Shown here: in pieces, positions 20,707 to 36,500 of the stretch | How the letters are laid out: each line of letters opens with the position of its first letter | How positions within the stretch are numbered: the stretch's first letter is position 1 | Origin: Leptospira gomenensis | Lineage (GTDB): Bacteria; Spirochaetota; Leptospiria; Leptospirales; Leptospiraceae | Direction of reading: 5' to 3' | NCBI RefSeq assembly: GCF_004770155.1 | Contig: NZ_RQFA01000014.1 | Coordinates: forward strand, 62,001 to 126,000 | DNA length: 64,000 bases | Position numbers and translations under genes: made by a program | Notes under the pieces: generated by a model | Told to the model about the DNA's origin: nothing | What the model saw: only the letters and a program-made list of their open reading frames with translations | The model's database searches: none

Positions 20707-22118
20707 TCGAAGTCCACTTCCACAATTCACTTACGGGAAAGAAGGAGAAATTTTCCCCCGCCGATCCTAAACACGTTACCGTTTATTCCTGCGGACCGAC
20801 CGTTTATAACTACGCCCATATCGGAAATCTAAGAGCTTTCCTTTTCGTGGACTTACTGCGTCGCTCCCTAAAACTGCTCGGTTACGGAGTCGATATGACG
20901 ATGAACATCACGGACATAGACGACAAGATCATCCGCGATTCGATCGCGAGCAAAAAAAGCGTTCAGGAGTTCACCTCTCCTTGGACCGCCGCGTTTTTCG
21001 AGGATTTAAAAACCCTATCCGCCGAAACTCTGGAACACTATCCGAGAGCGACCGATTCCATAGAGGAAATGGTCGATATCGTTCACAAACTCAAAGAGAA
21101 GGGATTCGTCTACGAAAAGGACGATAGTCTTTATTTTTCGATCCAGAAATTTCGCGACTACGGAAAACTCAGTAAGATAGACGTATCCGGAATGCAAACG
21201 GGAACCCGTTACGACACGGACGAATACGAAAAGGAAGACGTGCGTGATTTCGTACTTTGGAAAGCTCCCAAGTTGGAAGGCGAAACGTCTTGGGAAACCT
21301 CTCTCGGAACCGGGCGGCCCGGTTGGCACTTGGAATGTTCCGCGATGATACGCAAGGTGTACAAAGCCGGAGTGGACATTCATACCGGAGGAGTGGATCT
21401 TCTGTTTCCCCATCACGAAAACGAAATCGCACAATCGGAAGGCGCTTTTCCCGAAGAAACCTTCGTAGGAATTTGGCTTCATTCGGAACATCTACTTGTG
21501 GACGGACAAAAGATGTCCAAAAGCAAAGGAAATTTTTATACGTTACGCGACCTTATCGGACAAGGATTGGATCCGAAAGCGGTCCGTTTTCTACTTCTTT
21601 CTTCGCACTATAGGACCAAACTCAATTTTTCCACGGATCGAATCGGAGAAGCCTCTTCGAATATCCGTAAACTACAGAATTGCCTGGATCGTCTATTGGA
21701 AGCGTCTCCGACGCTAAAACCGGATCCGGAGTTTTTATTTCAAGACGCTTCCGTTCTTACCTGGAAAAAGGAATTCGAAGAAGCATTGGCGGACGACCTC
21801 AACGTGGCCAAAGCCTTGGCGACCGTATTCGAATCCGTCAAAGCGGCGAATTCCTTTCTGGAGGCGGGAGCTTCCGATTCGTCACAAAGGACAGAGTTCA
21901 TACATCTATTCTCGTTTTACGATAGAATATTCGGAATTTTGAATTTCGAATATTCAAAAAATTTAATTGATTCCGAAATCGAATCCTTGATCGCGGAAAG
22001 ACAGGATGCGCGGAAAAACAGAAACTTCGCCCGGTCGGATGAAATTCGCGATCTTCTATCTGCACAAGGTATTCTCATCGAAGACACGAAGGACGGAATC
22101 CGTTGGAGGCGAAAATAG
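20703..22118 (+). CDS. cysS: Cysteinyl-tRNA synthetase
   Basis: A 471-residue class I synthetase. It has the Zn-binding Cys in YSCGPTVYN (about 28-36), the HIGH-type AHIGN (about 38-42), further Zn ligands HLECSAM and HHENE, and KMSKSKGN (about 269-276), then a helical anticodon-binding end. Length and motifs are complete. The start overlaps the esterase-like gene (ATGA) and the 3' end overlaps the next gene by 16 bp. Tight packing indicates one mRNA. Two GAATATTC palindromes lie in its 3' part. Confidence 0.97.
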   Translation: MIEVHFHNSLTGKKEKFSPADPKHVTVYSCGPTVYNYAHIGNLRAFLFVDLLRRSLKLLGYGVDMTMNITDIDDKIIRDSIASKKSVQEFTSPWTAAFFEDLKTLSAETLEHYPRATDSIEEMVDIVHKLKEKGFVYEKDDSLYFSIQKFRDYGKLSKIDVSGMQTGTRYDTDEYEKEDVRDFVLWKAPKLEGETSWETSLGTGRPGWHLECSAMIRKVYKAGVDIHTGGVDLLFPHHENEIAQSEGAFPEETFVGIWLHSEHLLVDGQKMSKSKGNFYTLRDLIGQGLDPKAVRFLLLSSHYRTKLNFSTDRIGEASSNIRKLQNCLDRLLEASPTLKPDPEFLFQDASVLTWKKEFEEALADDLNVAKALATVFESVKAANSFLEAGASDSSQRTEFIHLFSFYDRIFGILNFEYSKNLIDSEIESLIAERQDARKNRNFARSDEIRDLLSAQGILIEDTKDGIRWRRK

Positions 22119-22864
22119 CCAGACAGGAATACATCTTCGGCAAACGCACTTTGATCGAATTGACCGAAGCGTTTCAAGGTAAGGAACATGCGTTTCCGTT
22201 CGCCGAATTATACGTAAAGGAAAATCCTGGATCCGAAATCGTCGAAAAAATATTAAACCGACTTCCCTCCTTCGTCAAAGTCCACAAGGTAACCGTTGCA
22301 AAACTGGATTCTCTCGTACCGGGAAGAAATCACCAGGGTCTCGTCGCACTCAAAACCCCCTCTTCGCGTAACGTCGTGGATAAGAAAAATCTAGAGGAAT
22401 ATCTTTCCGGAAAGCCGGGATCTTTTTTGATTTTGGATCGGATCCAAGATCCCGGAAATTTGGGAAATATACTCAGGACCGCGGAATGTTTCGGTTTCAA
22501 GAACGTAATTCTCCCCGAACGCGAATCCGCCGGAATCACCCCCGTGGTGGAAAAGGTATCGTCGGGCGCGTTATCTTTTTTGAAGATTTTCACCGTAAAA
22601 AATCTCGCCAATACTTTGGAATTATTAAAAGAAAACGGTTACTGGATCGTATCCACAAGCGATCGAGGAACCGAGGATTGGTCTAAACTTCCCTCGCCGA
22701 ACGAACTCGCCGTACTCATGGGTAATGAAGGAGAAGGAGTCAAACGAATCCTTTTGGAAAAATCGGATTTTATACTTCGGATTCCGATGCACGGGAATTT
22801 GTCCTCTCTCAACGTTACCGTCGCAACGGGAGTAGTACTGGATCGTATCGTCAATCGCAGCTAA
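22103..22864 (+). CDS. TrmH/SpoU-family 2'-O-ribose RNA methyltransferase (RlmB-like)
   Basis: A 253-residue SPOUT methyltransferase. An N-terminal substrate-binding region (1-90, including the LVPGRNHQGLVAL stretch typical of RlmB) precedes the knotted catalytic domain. That domain has motif 1 LDRIQDPGNLGNILRTAECFG (Asn and Arg catalytic), motif 2 around VLMGNEGEGV, and motif 3 RIPMHGNLSSLNVTVATGV. Most likely it methylates 23S rRNA G2251. Starts at TTG inside the end of cysS. Overlap of 16 bp suggests coupled translation. Could instead be a paralogue with another rRNA or tRNA target. Confidence 0.88.
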   Translation: MEAKIARQEYIFGKRTLIELTEAFQGKEHAFPFAELYVKENPGSEIVEKILNRLPSFVKVHKVTVAKLDSLVPGRNHQGLVALKTPSSRNVVDKKNLEEYLSGKPGSFLILDRIQDPGNLGNILRTAECFGFKNVILPERESAGITPVVEKVSSGALSFLKIFTVKNLANTLELLKENGYWIVSTSDRGTEDWSKLPSPNELAVLMGNEGEGVKRILLEKSDFILRIPMHGNLSSLNVTVATGVVLDRIVNRS

Positions 22865-22876
22865 CGTTCTTCTTTC

Positions 22877-22911
22877 GGATATGGACGGGCTTAGAGAAAT
22901 ATCCTTTTTTT
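22877..22911 (+). terminator. Weak terminator after the cysS operon
   Basis: GGATAT (22877-22882) pairs with ATATCC (22899-22904), followed by a 7-base T-run. The loop is 16 bases, so stability is modest. Confidence 0.4.
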
Positions 22912-22994
22912 ATATTCCGATTTTCGAATTTTCCTTTCCCTACCTGTAATTAATCTTCTTGCATTTTTTGTTTTTTACTGCCGAATAGGAAACG

Positions 22995-24125
22995 ATGAAG
23001 ACCGTAAACAGACCCGTATTGATTCTTTTGTTTTTGTTTTTCTTTTCCTGTAATCTTTCGTTGGATAAGGTCCGCGAAAGACTAAATCTTAAAAAGGAAA
23101 AAAGTATCGTGGAAGAGTTTCTCTCCGGATTGACCTTTGCCTTTTGGTCGGAAACCAATCACGAACTTTACAAATTCGTCCCCGTTCCCTTTGTATTGTT
23201 AAAATCCCAGTTCAACGCGGACCAATTCGCGGTCGCTTCCGTGGAACTCAAGGAAAATAAACCGAAACTAGTCCTGATACACGGATGGGATTTTAAGGAA
23301 AAAAACGTGGATCCGCCGACGGATAAGTTTACGAAGGTCTCCAATTTGAGAGGGACCTGGGACGATGTTTTGGAGATGTATTCGCAGGATCTTTTCCAAG
23401 TACAGACGAATTACGAACTCTATACGTTTACGTATAGAACCTCCGATTATGTGGAGAACAACGGAAGAAGATTGATCGATAAGTTAAACTCGGTTTTTTC
23501 TCCGGAGGACAAGGTGATTCTTTTAGCGCATTCCATGGGCGGACTCGTTTCCCGTTCCGCTTTGTATCATTCGAATAACACGTATGAGGTGATCGATTTC
23601 GTCGTCAGCCTGGGAACGCCGTATCTCGGATCTCCGTTTGCATCCACCGGTTATCAGGGAAACTTCGGAACCCTCGGCGATCTGATCGCATTTATGACCG
23701 GCACCGAAGGAGGAAAGGACCTAGCTTATACGAATGCGCTCGGAACGTCTTATCAAGTTCCGATTCCGGCGGAATTCATCGATGGTGCCTTTAATCCCTA
23801 TCTCGAACGGCTTCTTGCGGAATCTTCCAAAGACGACAGGGTGTCCGTTTTTTTCGGTGAAATGAGCGTATGTTCGGGTCATCCAGGTTCGGAGGCGATC
23901 TACGTGATCGGTTGCAGTTTTCTTTCCAACGGAAATCCGAGTTTCACGAACAAAAGCGACGGAATCGTATCTTCAACGAGCGGGAAAATGTCCTCTAAAC
24001 TTCCGGGAGCAAGACAGGTTGTGAAGGACTTGGATCACGCCCAACTTTCATTCCGTAGTCACGTCAACAATACGTCCCGCAACAATTACTTCAACGAAGT
24101 GATCACATGGATCGACGGACTATAG
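22995..24125 (+). CDS. Lipase-like alpha/beta-hydrolase lipoprotein
   Basis: A 376-residue predicted lipoprotein: hydrophobic residues 7-17 and lipobox FFSC with Cys 19. The hydrolase domain begins near residue 90 (LVLIHGWD, the HG oxyanion motif), has the nucleophile elbow AHSMGG (Ser about 180) followed by SRSALYH, and a likely Asp (DGIVSS, about 322) and His (LDHAQLSF, about 348). It resembles PGAP1/DUF676-type lipases that hydrolyse esters at the cell envelope. Substrate unknown. Monocistronic or grouped with the small membrane protein 33 bp downstream. Confidence 0.8.
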   Translation: MKTVNRPVLILLFLFFFSCNLSLDKVRERLNLKKEKSIVEEFLSGLTFAFWSETNHELYKFVPVPFVLLKSQFNADQFAVASVELKENKPKLVLIHGWDFKEKNVDPPTDKFTKVSNLRGTWDDVLEMYSQDLFQVQTNYELYTFTYRTSDYVENNGRRLIDKLNSVFSPEDKVILLAHSMGGLVSRSALYHSNNTYEVIDFVVSLGTPYLGSPFASTGYQGNFGTLGDLIAFMTGTEGGKDLAYTNALGTSYQVPIPAEFIDGAFNPYLERLLAESSKDDRVSVFFGEMSVCSGHPGSEAIYVIGCSFLSNGNPSFTNKSDGIVSSTSGKMSSKLPGARQVVKDLDHAQLSFRSHVNNTSRNNYFNEVITWIDGL

Positions 24126-24158
24126 CCTAAAACCCTTCGTCTTTGGGGAATCCGTAGT

Positions 24159-24635
24159 ATGTTTAACTCCTCATTTTTGAAGGGAGGGATTCGGTTTTTC
24201 ATCCTGCTTTTCTCTTCCGCTCTTCTTTCGTTTTTTTGTATTCGCGGAGAATTCGAAGTCGTTTATCTGCACCCTGAGGACGGCGGTTGGATTTTGAACA
24301 ATAGGATCTACGGCTTTCCGTTTCCGTATATTTACGACAACGTCGTCAGTTCTTTAGAACATTCTATAATTCTAATTTACTTTTTCGTCGATTTTACTTT
24401 TTATCTTTTGCTTGTTTCGGCGTTTTTTTTCTCCTTCAAAAATGAAATCGAGAACTTTCTTTCTTCGAAACGGGGAAATTTCTTTTTCTTCGGATGGGTG
24501 ATCGCTGCGTTTTTTGTAACTTCGATTCGTCTTCTTTTTTACTTTTTTTTCGTGACCATGATCGACTGGGATCTCGGATTTCGTGGCGATTCGGTTCGTT
24601 GGATTGGTTTCGGTTTTTCGTTTTTATATCCGTAG
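24159..24635 (+). CDS. Small polytopic membrane protein of unknown function
   Basis: A 158-residue protein with four predicted transmembrane helices (about 9-28, 70-97, 108-130 and 145-156) and a periplasmic loop after helix 1. Phe- and Tyr-rich, no recognised domain. The gene lies close after the lipase-like gene on the same strand. The end is near the start of a minisatellite, and the last helix looks short, so C-terminal truncation is possible. Confidence 0.55.
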   Translation: MFNSSFLKGGIRFFILLFSSALLSFFCIRGEFEVVYLHPEDGGWILNNRIYGFPFPYIYDNVVSSLEHSIILIYFFVDFTFYLLLVSAFFFSFKNEIENFLSSKRGNFFFFGWVIAAFFVTSIRLLFYFFFVTMIDWDLGFRGDSVRWIGFGFSFLYP

Positions 24636-24709
24636 CACGGTTCGTTTTGTTTCGGCCGCGTTTGCTCCTCCTATTCCATGGATCCTCATCTTCTGGAACC
24701 TGCGATTTT

Positions 24710-24896
24710 GTGCGGGAACTACCGCACAACAACGAGCGCACAAGAAAACTTCTGACTACAAACCGTGCGGGAACTACCACACAACCACGCTCACACGAAA
24801 AAACTTCTGACTACAAACCGTGCGGGAACTACCACACAACCACGAGCGCACAAAAAAAACTTCTGACTACAAACCGTGCGGGAACTACCACACAAC
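24710..24896. repeat. 55-bp tandem repeat touching the hisF stop codon
   Basis: Cores reading GTGCGGGAACTACC start at 24710, 24765, 24820 and 24876 (spacing 55, 55, 56). Between them lies a unit with AAAACTTCTGACTACAAACC. The first core is a perfect hairpin (GTGCGG/CCGCAC, loop of 6); the others carry one mismatch (CCACAC). The array ends one base before the minus-strand hisF stop codon (24897-24899), so it forms the 3' untranslated region of the ten-gene hisD-hisF block. Confidence 0.93.
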
Positions 24897-25663
24897 TCAA
24901 TCCAAACGGACTGAAATTCCCATTTCTTGCATGGCCCGTTTCGTTTCCCGAATCGAATATTCCCCGAAATGAAAAATCGACGCAGCTAAAACCGCATCCG
25001 CTTTTCCCCGGAGAATCGCTTCCACCATATGTTCCGGATTCCCGGCACCACCTGACGCGATGATCGGAATCTGCAAAGCCGAGGAAAAATTTTTGAGAAG
25101 AGCAATATCAAATCCGTTCCTCGTTCCGTCGCGATCCATCGAAGTCAAAAGAATTTCGCCCGCACCTTTCGCCGCAGCCTCCTGCGCCCAATCCAAGGCT
25201 TCCCGACCGGTTTCCGTCCTTCCGCCGTGTAAAAAAATTTCGTAACGATCCCTTTCCTTGTGGAATTTGACATCGATCGCACAAACGATACACTGCGATC
25301 CGTAAATTTCGGAAGACTGCAAAAGCAACTCGGGATTTTGAAAAGCCGCCGTGTTGATCGAAACCTTATCCGCACCTTTTTCCAAAACGGATTTTACGTC
25401 TGCAACCGTACGAATTCCACCCCCGACCGTAAAAGGAATGAAGATTTTTTCGGCGATACGTTCCACAAGATGAAGCAAAATCTCCCTGCGATCCGAAGAA
25501 GCGGTGATGTCTAAAAAACAAAGTTCGTCCGCGAGATTTTCCTCATAGATCGCCGCGGATTCGACCGGGTCCCCGGCGTCCACGAGATTTACGAAATTCA
25601 CCCCCTTGACCACCCTTCCATCTTTGATGTCCAGGCAGGGAATGACTCTCGCGGTAAGATTGC

Positions 25664-25667
<4 letters not shown>
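24897..25667 (-). CDS. hisF: Imidazole glycerol phosphate synthase cyclase subunit
   Basis: A 256-residue (beta/alpha)8 barrel. HisF with HisH converts PRFAR and ammonia to imidazole glycerol phosphate and AICAR in histidine synthesis. Visible are [19 protein letters not shown] (catalytic Asp at about 12), [10 protein letters not shown], the first phosphate-binding [16 protein letters not shown], the catalytic Asp in AIDVK and TSMDRDGT, and the second phosphate loop IASGGAG. Complete. Overlaps gatA by 4 bp. No hisH in the window. It is the last gene of a long minus-strand block. The stop abuts a minisatellite. Confidence 0.97.
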
Positions 25668-27414
<1,747 letters not shown>

Positions 27415-27441
27415 GATTCTCTCCCTTGCTGTCAGACTGTT

Positions 27442-28857
27442 TTAGTAGGCATTTTTGTCCATGATTCCTTTAAACGGAGTCAGTAGAATAATCTTTATAT
27501 CCAGCCATAAGGACCAGTTTTCGATATAATAGATATCGGCCGCGATTCGATCCTCGATCGAAGTGTCTCCGCGCAGGCCTTTCACTTGGGCGAGTCCGGT
27601 GATTCCCGCCTTCACCGCGTGTCTACGCATATAGTGTTTGTGATCGTTCTTAAACTTCTCAACGAAATGCGGACGTTCGGGCCTCGGCCCAACGACGGAC
27701 ATATCCCCGAAGAGCACGTTGAAAAACTGGGGAGTTTCATCCAGGGAAAGTTTCCGTAAAATCCGTCCTACCGCGGTCACCCGAGGATCGTTTTGAACGG
27801 TCCAAGTCGTCTCCGATTGATTTCTGGTCTGAACCACCATCGTTCTAAATTTGATCATCTTGAATTTTTTATGATCCAAACCGACACGTTCCTGATAATA
27901 AAACACCGGTCCCGAGGAAGTAAGTTTTACGAGCAAGGCCATCAAAAGATAAAAGGGGGAAAAAAGCAGAATGAATAGGATCGAGAAAAAAAGATCGAAA
28001 CTACGCTTTATAAATTTATTATATCCTAATCGAATCGGAATGTTACGGATCGAAATCACGGGAAGACCTTCCATTTCCTCGACACGTCCGCGGGCTTTGA
28101 TGAATTCCTGAAAACCCGGAACGATTTTGAGATCAATACCTTCGTGATCGCAGGCGTCCAATACTTCCTTGAGGTGATCCCCTTCCGAAGGCTCCAAAGT
28201 ATAAACGACCAGATCGGGACGTTCGGTCTCTAAAATTTTTCCTATCTTCGCGATTTTGCCTAAAACCTTCATGTCCTTACGCACCGGTTTCGTTGCACCG
28301 CTTTGGACGAATCCCAAAATCTTATAACCGTAAATTCCGTGTTTGATGACGGCGTCGTTGAATCGTTTCGAAGTTTCCGCAACGCCGACCACAAGCACGC
28401 TCCTTAGGTTATAACCTTTTTTACGGAGAATCCTAAGGATGATCCTTGCGGAAAAATGAAGAAGACTCGTCGTGAAAGTATTGATGAACGCAAAAGCCAA
28501 AATCACAGAACGGGAAAAACGTTCACTTCCCAAATCCCCGCGGAAAAAAAACAGGATCGCAAGGACCAGGATCAGGTTGATAAAAACCCCGCCCGCGATC
28601 GTCAGAAATTCGTCGATAAAGGAAAGTCCGCGCCTCGGATGATAAAGATCGATCGCGATAAAAACGATCACCTGAAAAAAGGACAACAAAACGAAAAGAA
28701 ATACGTAACTCTGAACGTCCACGTATCGTCTGTCCAAACCGGTGTCGTCCAAAAGATAAAAGCGGAACGAAAACGCGAGAATACAACCTAACAGCGCGTT
28801 TGCGAAATCCAAAAACGTAAATACGAGTTTGAACGTTTGACTTCTTTCTTTCAACAT
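27442..28857 (-). CDS. Polyprenyl-phosphate sugar-1-phosphate transferase (WcaJ/WbaP-like)
   Basis: A 471-residue integral membrane enzyme. It has four N-terminal transmembrane helices (about 10-125), a central Rossmann-like CoA-binding-type domain (about 145-255), and a C-terminal bacterial sugar transferase domain (about 280-471) with a membrane-entering helix and the catalytic region FRTMVV...[29 protein letters not shown]. The family moves a hexose-1-phosphate from UDP-sugar to undecaprenyl phosphate, the first step of O-antigen or exopolysaccharide synthesis. Sugar cannot be stated. One base after the lptD stop, and in the same block as uppP, which regenerates the lipid carrier. Confidence 0.92.
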   Translation of the reverse strand: MLKERSQTFKLVFTFLDFANALLGCILAFSFRFYLLDDTGLDRRYVDVQSYVFLFVLLSFFQVIVFIAIDLYHPRRGLSFIDEFLTIAGGVFINLILVLAILFFFRGDLGSERFSRSVILAFAFINTFTTSLLHFSARIILRILRKKGYNLRSVLVVGVAETSKRFNDAVIKHGIYGYKILGFVQSGATKPVRKDMKVLGKIAKIGKILETERPDLVVYTLEPSEGDHLKEVLDACDHEGIDLKIVPGFQEFIKARGRVEEMEGLPVISIRNIPIRLGYNKFIKRSFDLFFSILFILLFSPFYLLMALLVKLTSSGPVFYYQERVGLDHKKFKMIKFRTMVVQTRNQSETTWTVQNDPRVTAVGRILRKLSLDETPQFFNVLFGDMSVVGPRPERPHFVEKFKNDHKHYMRRHAVKAGITGLAQVKGLRGDTSIEDRIAADIYYIENWSLWLDIKIILLTPFKGIMDKNAY

Positions 28858-28858
28858 A

Positions 28859-31843
<2,985 letters not shown>

Positions 31844-31882
31844 TCCGGTACCGGTGTCAGATTATTCCCGCGAATTGGATTT

Positions 31883-32731
<849 letters not shown>

Positions 32732-32736
32732 GGAAG

Positions 32737-33462
32737 TTACTGTCCGGGAGTTTTTGGGGCTTCCGTTTTAGGAGCTTCGGGAGAAGCCGGAGCTTCTTTG
32801 GTATCGGAAGAAGACGTTCCGGATTTTTTCTTTAAGAATGCGTCCAGATCGAACTTGTCGTTGTGTTTAATGGAAACCTGTTCTTTGATTCTTTCCAAAA
32901 CCTTCGGAAGAATTTCCTGAGACTTGTCCTTTTTCAACTTCGCCCTTGCGAAAAGAATACAACGGTCGATCGGAAGAGAACCGATCTGCGGTTCTTTGGA
33001 ACGGAGTTTCTGACATTCCTCCATCGCCTCTTCTTCCGAAATTTTGATCTTACTTTCCACGAGATGCATCACGTAGAGTTGGGAAACGATCTGCATTTCC
33101 TGAAACTTCAGAATTTTTTTGATATCGTCGCGTTTGGTGAATCCGTCTTTTTCCGCCGCGATCGTAGTGATCATCATATCTCTGTATTGGTCGTAAAAAT
33201 TCTTTTTTTGAAACTGATAGTTGAGAGCTCTCATCTGTTCCGGAACTTCCGCGATGTCCTTCGAGATGAATTCGAGAAGATTTTCCTTTTCGATATTCTG
33301 AACCCGACTCATGGCGTCGATCGCCACGTTATAAGTATCTTCAAAACTATTCACTGTGATTTTATTGCCGTCGAGTGTTTCGATGACTTCGGAGTTGTCT
33401 CCGCAACCCGCCAAAAACGCGGCGATGAGTGTTACAAAAATGAGAATACTGTTTTTTTTCAT
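32737..33462 (-). CDS. lipL31: LipL31 lipoprotein
   Basis: A 241-residue lipoprotein that I recognise as LipL31 of pathogenic Leptospira. The signal ends in lipobox FLAGC (Cys 20), followed by GDN. LipL31 is reported as an inner-membrane lipoprotein, and the acidic residue just after the Cys fits that retention. Residues 30-120 resemble the N-terminal helical region of SurA-type foldases ([17 protein letters not shown]), without a rotamase domain. The C terminus is a low-complexity Ala/Pro/Glu/Lys tail. A role in envelope protein handling is my inference. It lies between mfd and uppP. Confidence 0.85.
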   Translation of the reverse strand: MKKNSILIFVTLIAAFLAGCGDNSEVIETLDGNKITVNSFEDTYNVAIDAMSRVQNIEKENLLEFISKDIAEVPEQMRALNYQFQKKNFYDQYRDMMITTIAAEKDGFTKRDDIKKILKFQEMQIVSQLYVMHLVESKIKISEEEAMEECQKLRSKEPQIGSLPIDRCILFARAKLKKDKSQEILPKVLERIKEQVSIKHNDKFDLDAFLKKKSGTSSSDTKEAPASPEAPKTEAPKTPGQ

Positions 33463-33510
33463 CGGACTTAAGGTTCCTGGTGCATAGGATAGGATTCGGC
33501 GTTTGGTCGT

Positions 33511-36500
33511 CTATACTTTTTTGGAAGGAAGCATTTCGGAAAGAAGGAAGATGAGAGTGTCCAACGTTTCCTTTTCCGATTTTTTTCCTGTTTGAAAAAT
33601 AAGCACGTTCGGTTCCCTCGGATTGATCGTAAGACCGAGCCTAGCGGAAATAAGATGAATGATTTTTTCGTTGTCTCCTCGGAAATAAGAGCCTGACTTC
33701 AATTTGATTTCGTCCTTCATCGCGGCGACGGATTCGAAACCTAAATTGGATGCGAGGGTTCTGATTTTTTCCAGAAGAACGAACGTCTTCGCGTCTGCGG
33801 GAGGTTCGCCGAAACGATCTCTCATCTCCGTAAGAACCTCCTCGATCTCTTCGAGATCCCGAGCGCCTTCGAACTTTTTGTAAAATTCTATCTTTTGTCT
33901 CGTATCTGGAATGTATGTTTCCGGAATAAAGAAGTTCGTATTCAGCGTTACGGAAGTTCTCACCTCCACGGCGACTTCTTCACCTTTGATCCTGGAAATC
34001 GCGTCTTCGAGCATACGCACATACAGATCGAATCCGACTTCCATGATATCTCCGGATTGTTCCTTACCGAGCAGATTTCCAGCGCCCCGTATCTCCAAAT
34101 CCCGCATCGCAACCTTAAACCCCGAACCTAATTCCTGATATTCGTAGATCGTGTTCAGACGTTTTTCAGCTTGTTCCGTAACGACTCTGTCCTTGGGAAG
34201 AAGCAGATAGGCGAACGCCTTACGATCGCTTCTACCCACCCTTCCCCGAATCTGATAGAGTTGCGAAAGACCGAAAAGATCGGCGCGTTTTACGAACAGA
34301 GTATTGACATTGGGCATATCGATTCCGGATTCGATGATCGTCGTTGTGACGAGAATATCGTATTTGCGGTTGTAAAAATCGAGGAGAGTTTCCTCGATTT
34401 CATCCTCGGTCATCTGGCCGTGTAAGACGCCGATCGACGCCTCGGGCACTATATCTCCGAGATACTTGGTTTCCTGTTCGATCGTTTCGACTCGGTTATA
34501 AAGATAAAAAACCTGACCGTCTCGTTTGATTTCGTTACGGATCGCGTCCGCGATCAAGTCCTCATCCTCCTCCAAAACGTAGGTTTCCACCGACTGACGG
34601 TTCTTAGGCGGAGTGGCGATGATGGAAAGCTCCCGGATTCCAGTGAGCGCCATGTGAAGTGTTCTGGGAATCGGCGTGGCGGTTAACGTAAGCACGTCCA
34701 CGAGGTTCTTGAACTTTTTGATCGCCTCCTTGTGGTTCACGCCGAACCTCTGTTCCTCGTCGATGACGAGAAGGCCCAGATTTTTCGGTTTGAGTTTGGA
34801 GGAAAGAATCGCGTGAGTTCCCACCACCATATCTATTTTACCGAAGGAAAAATCCTCGAGTATCTTTCTGGTTTCGGCCGCGGTTTTAAAACGGGAAACC
34901 AACTCAACGCGGAGCGGATAATTTTCGAAACGGCTTTTAAACGTATTATAATGTTGTAATGCTAAAATCGTCGTAGGCGCGAGCATCATGATCTGACGAC
35001 CTGCCATCGCCACTTTAAACGCCGCGCGGATGGCTACTTCGGTTTTTCCGTAACCTACGTCCCCGCATACGAGTCGGTCCATGGGACGCGGGGATTCCAG
35101 ATCCCGTTTTACCGCTTCGATGGCCTCGATCTGGTCCGGTGTTTCCTCGAACTCGAATTCGGCTTCGAATTCCTCTTGATACACTGTATCCGGAGGAAAA
35201 GCGTATCCTTGTAGTTTCATACGATTGGAATACATCTGCACGAGATCCTCGGCAAGAGCCTCCACCGCTTTTTGAACCCGGTCCTTCGTCTTTTTCCAGG
35301 TGCTTTTTCCTAAACTATCGAGACGAGGAGATTCGGTGCCGCCTATGTATCTCTGAACCAAAGAGATCTGATCCAAAGGAACGAAAAGCGAATCGCCTCC
35401 CGCATATTCCAATTTCAGAAAGTCCCGCTCTTTCCCCCCCGCATTGGTACGCTCTATCTTGAGAAACTTACCGACCCCGTGGTGTATATGCACCACGTAA
35501 TCCCCTTCCTTGAGATCGATAAAACTCTGGAGCGCTTTGCTGTTCTGTTTTTTAAAACGGGTTTTCCGTTTGTATTCCCTTCCGAAGATGTCGTTTTCGG
35601 AAAGAACGAGGATTTTTTCGTCTTCGTGTATGAAGCCGTTTCTGAGTTCGGAAAGTACTAAAAACGCGTCCTTTTTCTGATCCGTTATGCGAAACGGCTG
35701 AGGTTCGGCGGCTTCTTCGTTTAACAAAACGATGCCTTCCTTTTCGAAAAGGCTCTGCAGACGTTTGGTCTGCGCTTCGAAGGAGGAGGTCAATACGATC
35801 TTCCAACCTCCCTCCGCGCGCAGTTCCGCGATTTTTTCACGGACCTCTCGGATTTTTCCCTTAAACCCTGGCGCCTCTTTGAGCGAGGAAACCGGATCGT
35901 TTCCGTTTCGGGGCGGTAGACCGAAAAACGAAATTCCTGCGAGATCCGAAACCGCCGAATATTCCGATCCGAACGAAAGCAGCTTCTCCGGAGGAGCACA
36001 AAGGATTTCCCGGGACCGTTTTTCATACAAGGAAGCGTATTCCCTCTCCAGGTGGACCAAACGTTCCCGGACCGCGTTGGGAGAAGGAAACAGAAGTGTC
36101 GGAGGTTTCGGAAAGTAGGAAAGAATCCCTGCGTTTTCCCGCACAAGAGGGATCAGCTCCTCGTAATAAACCCCGTAGTTAAAATCGGGAATTTCGGGAA
36201 GATGAAGACCGGAATCCGCAGACTTTAGAATATTCTGATATTCTTTTTTTTGTTCGTCCGAAAGAACGTATTCGTCCGCGGGAAGTATAAGTGCGTTTTC
36301 CAGATCCTGGATCGATCGTTGTGTGTCCGAATCGAAGGTGCGGATGGATTCGATCTCCTCTCCGAAAAGATCGATTCGGATCGGCTCGGGTGAATTGGAG
36401 GAATATACGTCCAAAATTCCACCTTTTAAGCTGAACTCTCCGAAGGTCTCGCATACGTCCGTACGTTTGTATCCCAGATCGATCAAACGAATGAGTAGGG

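Noticed and set aside
24494..25063. Plus-strand frame of 189 codons through the 55-bp repeat and antisense to hisF
   Set aside because: Repeat-coded peptide, antisense to a real gene, and starting inside the small membrane protein gene in another frame.
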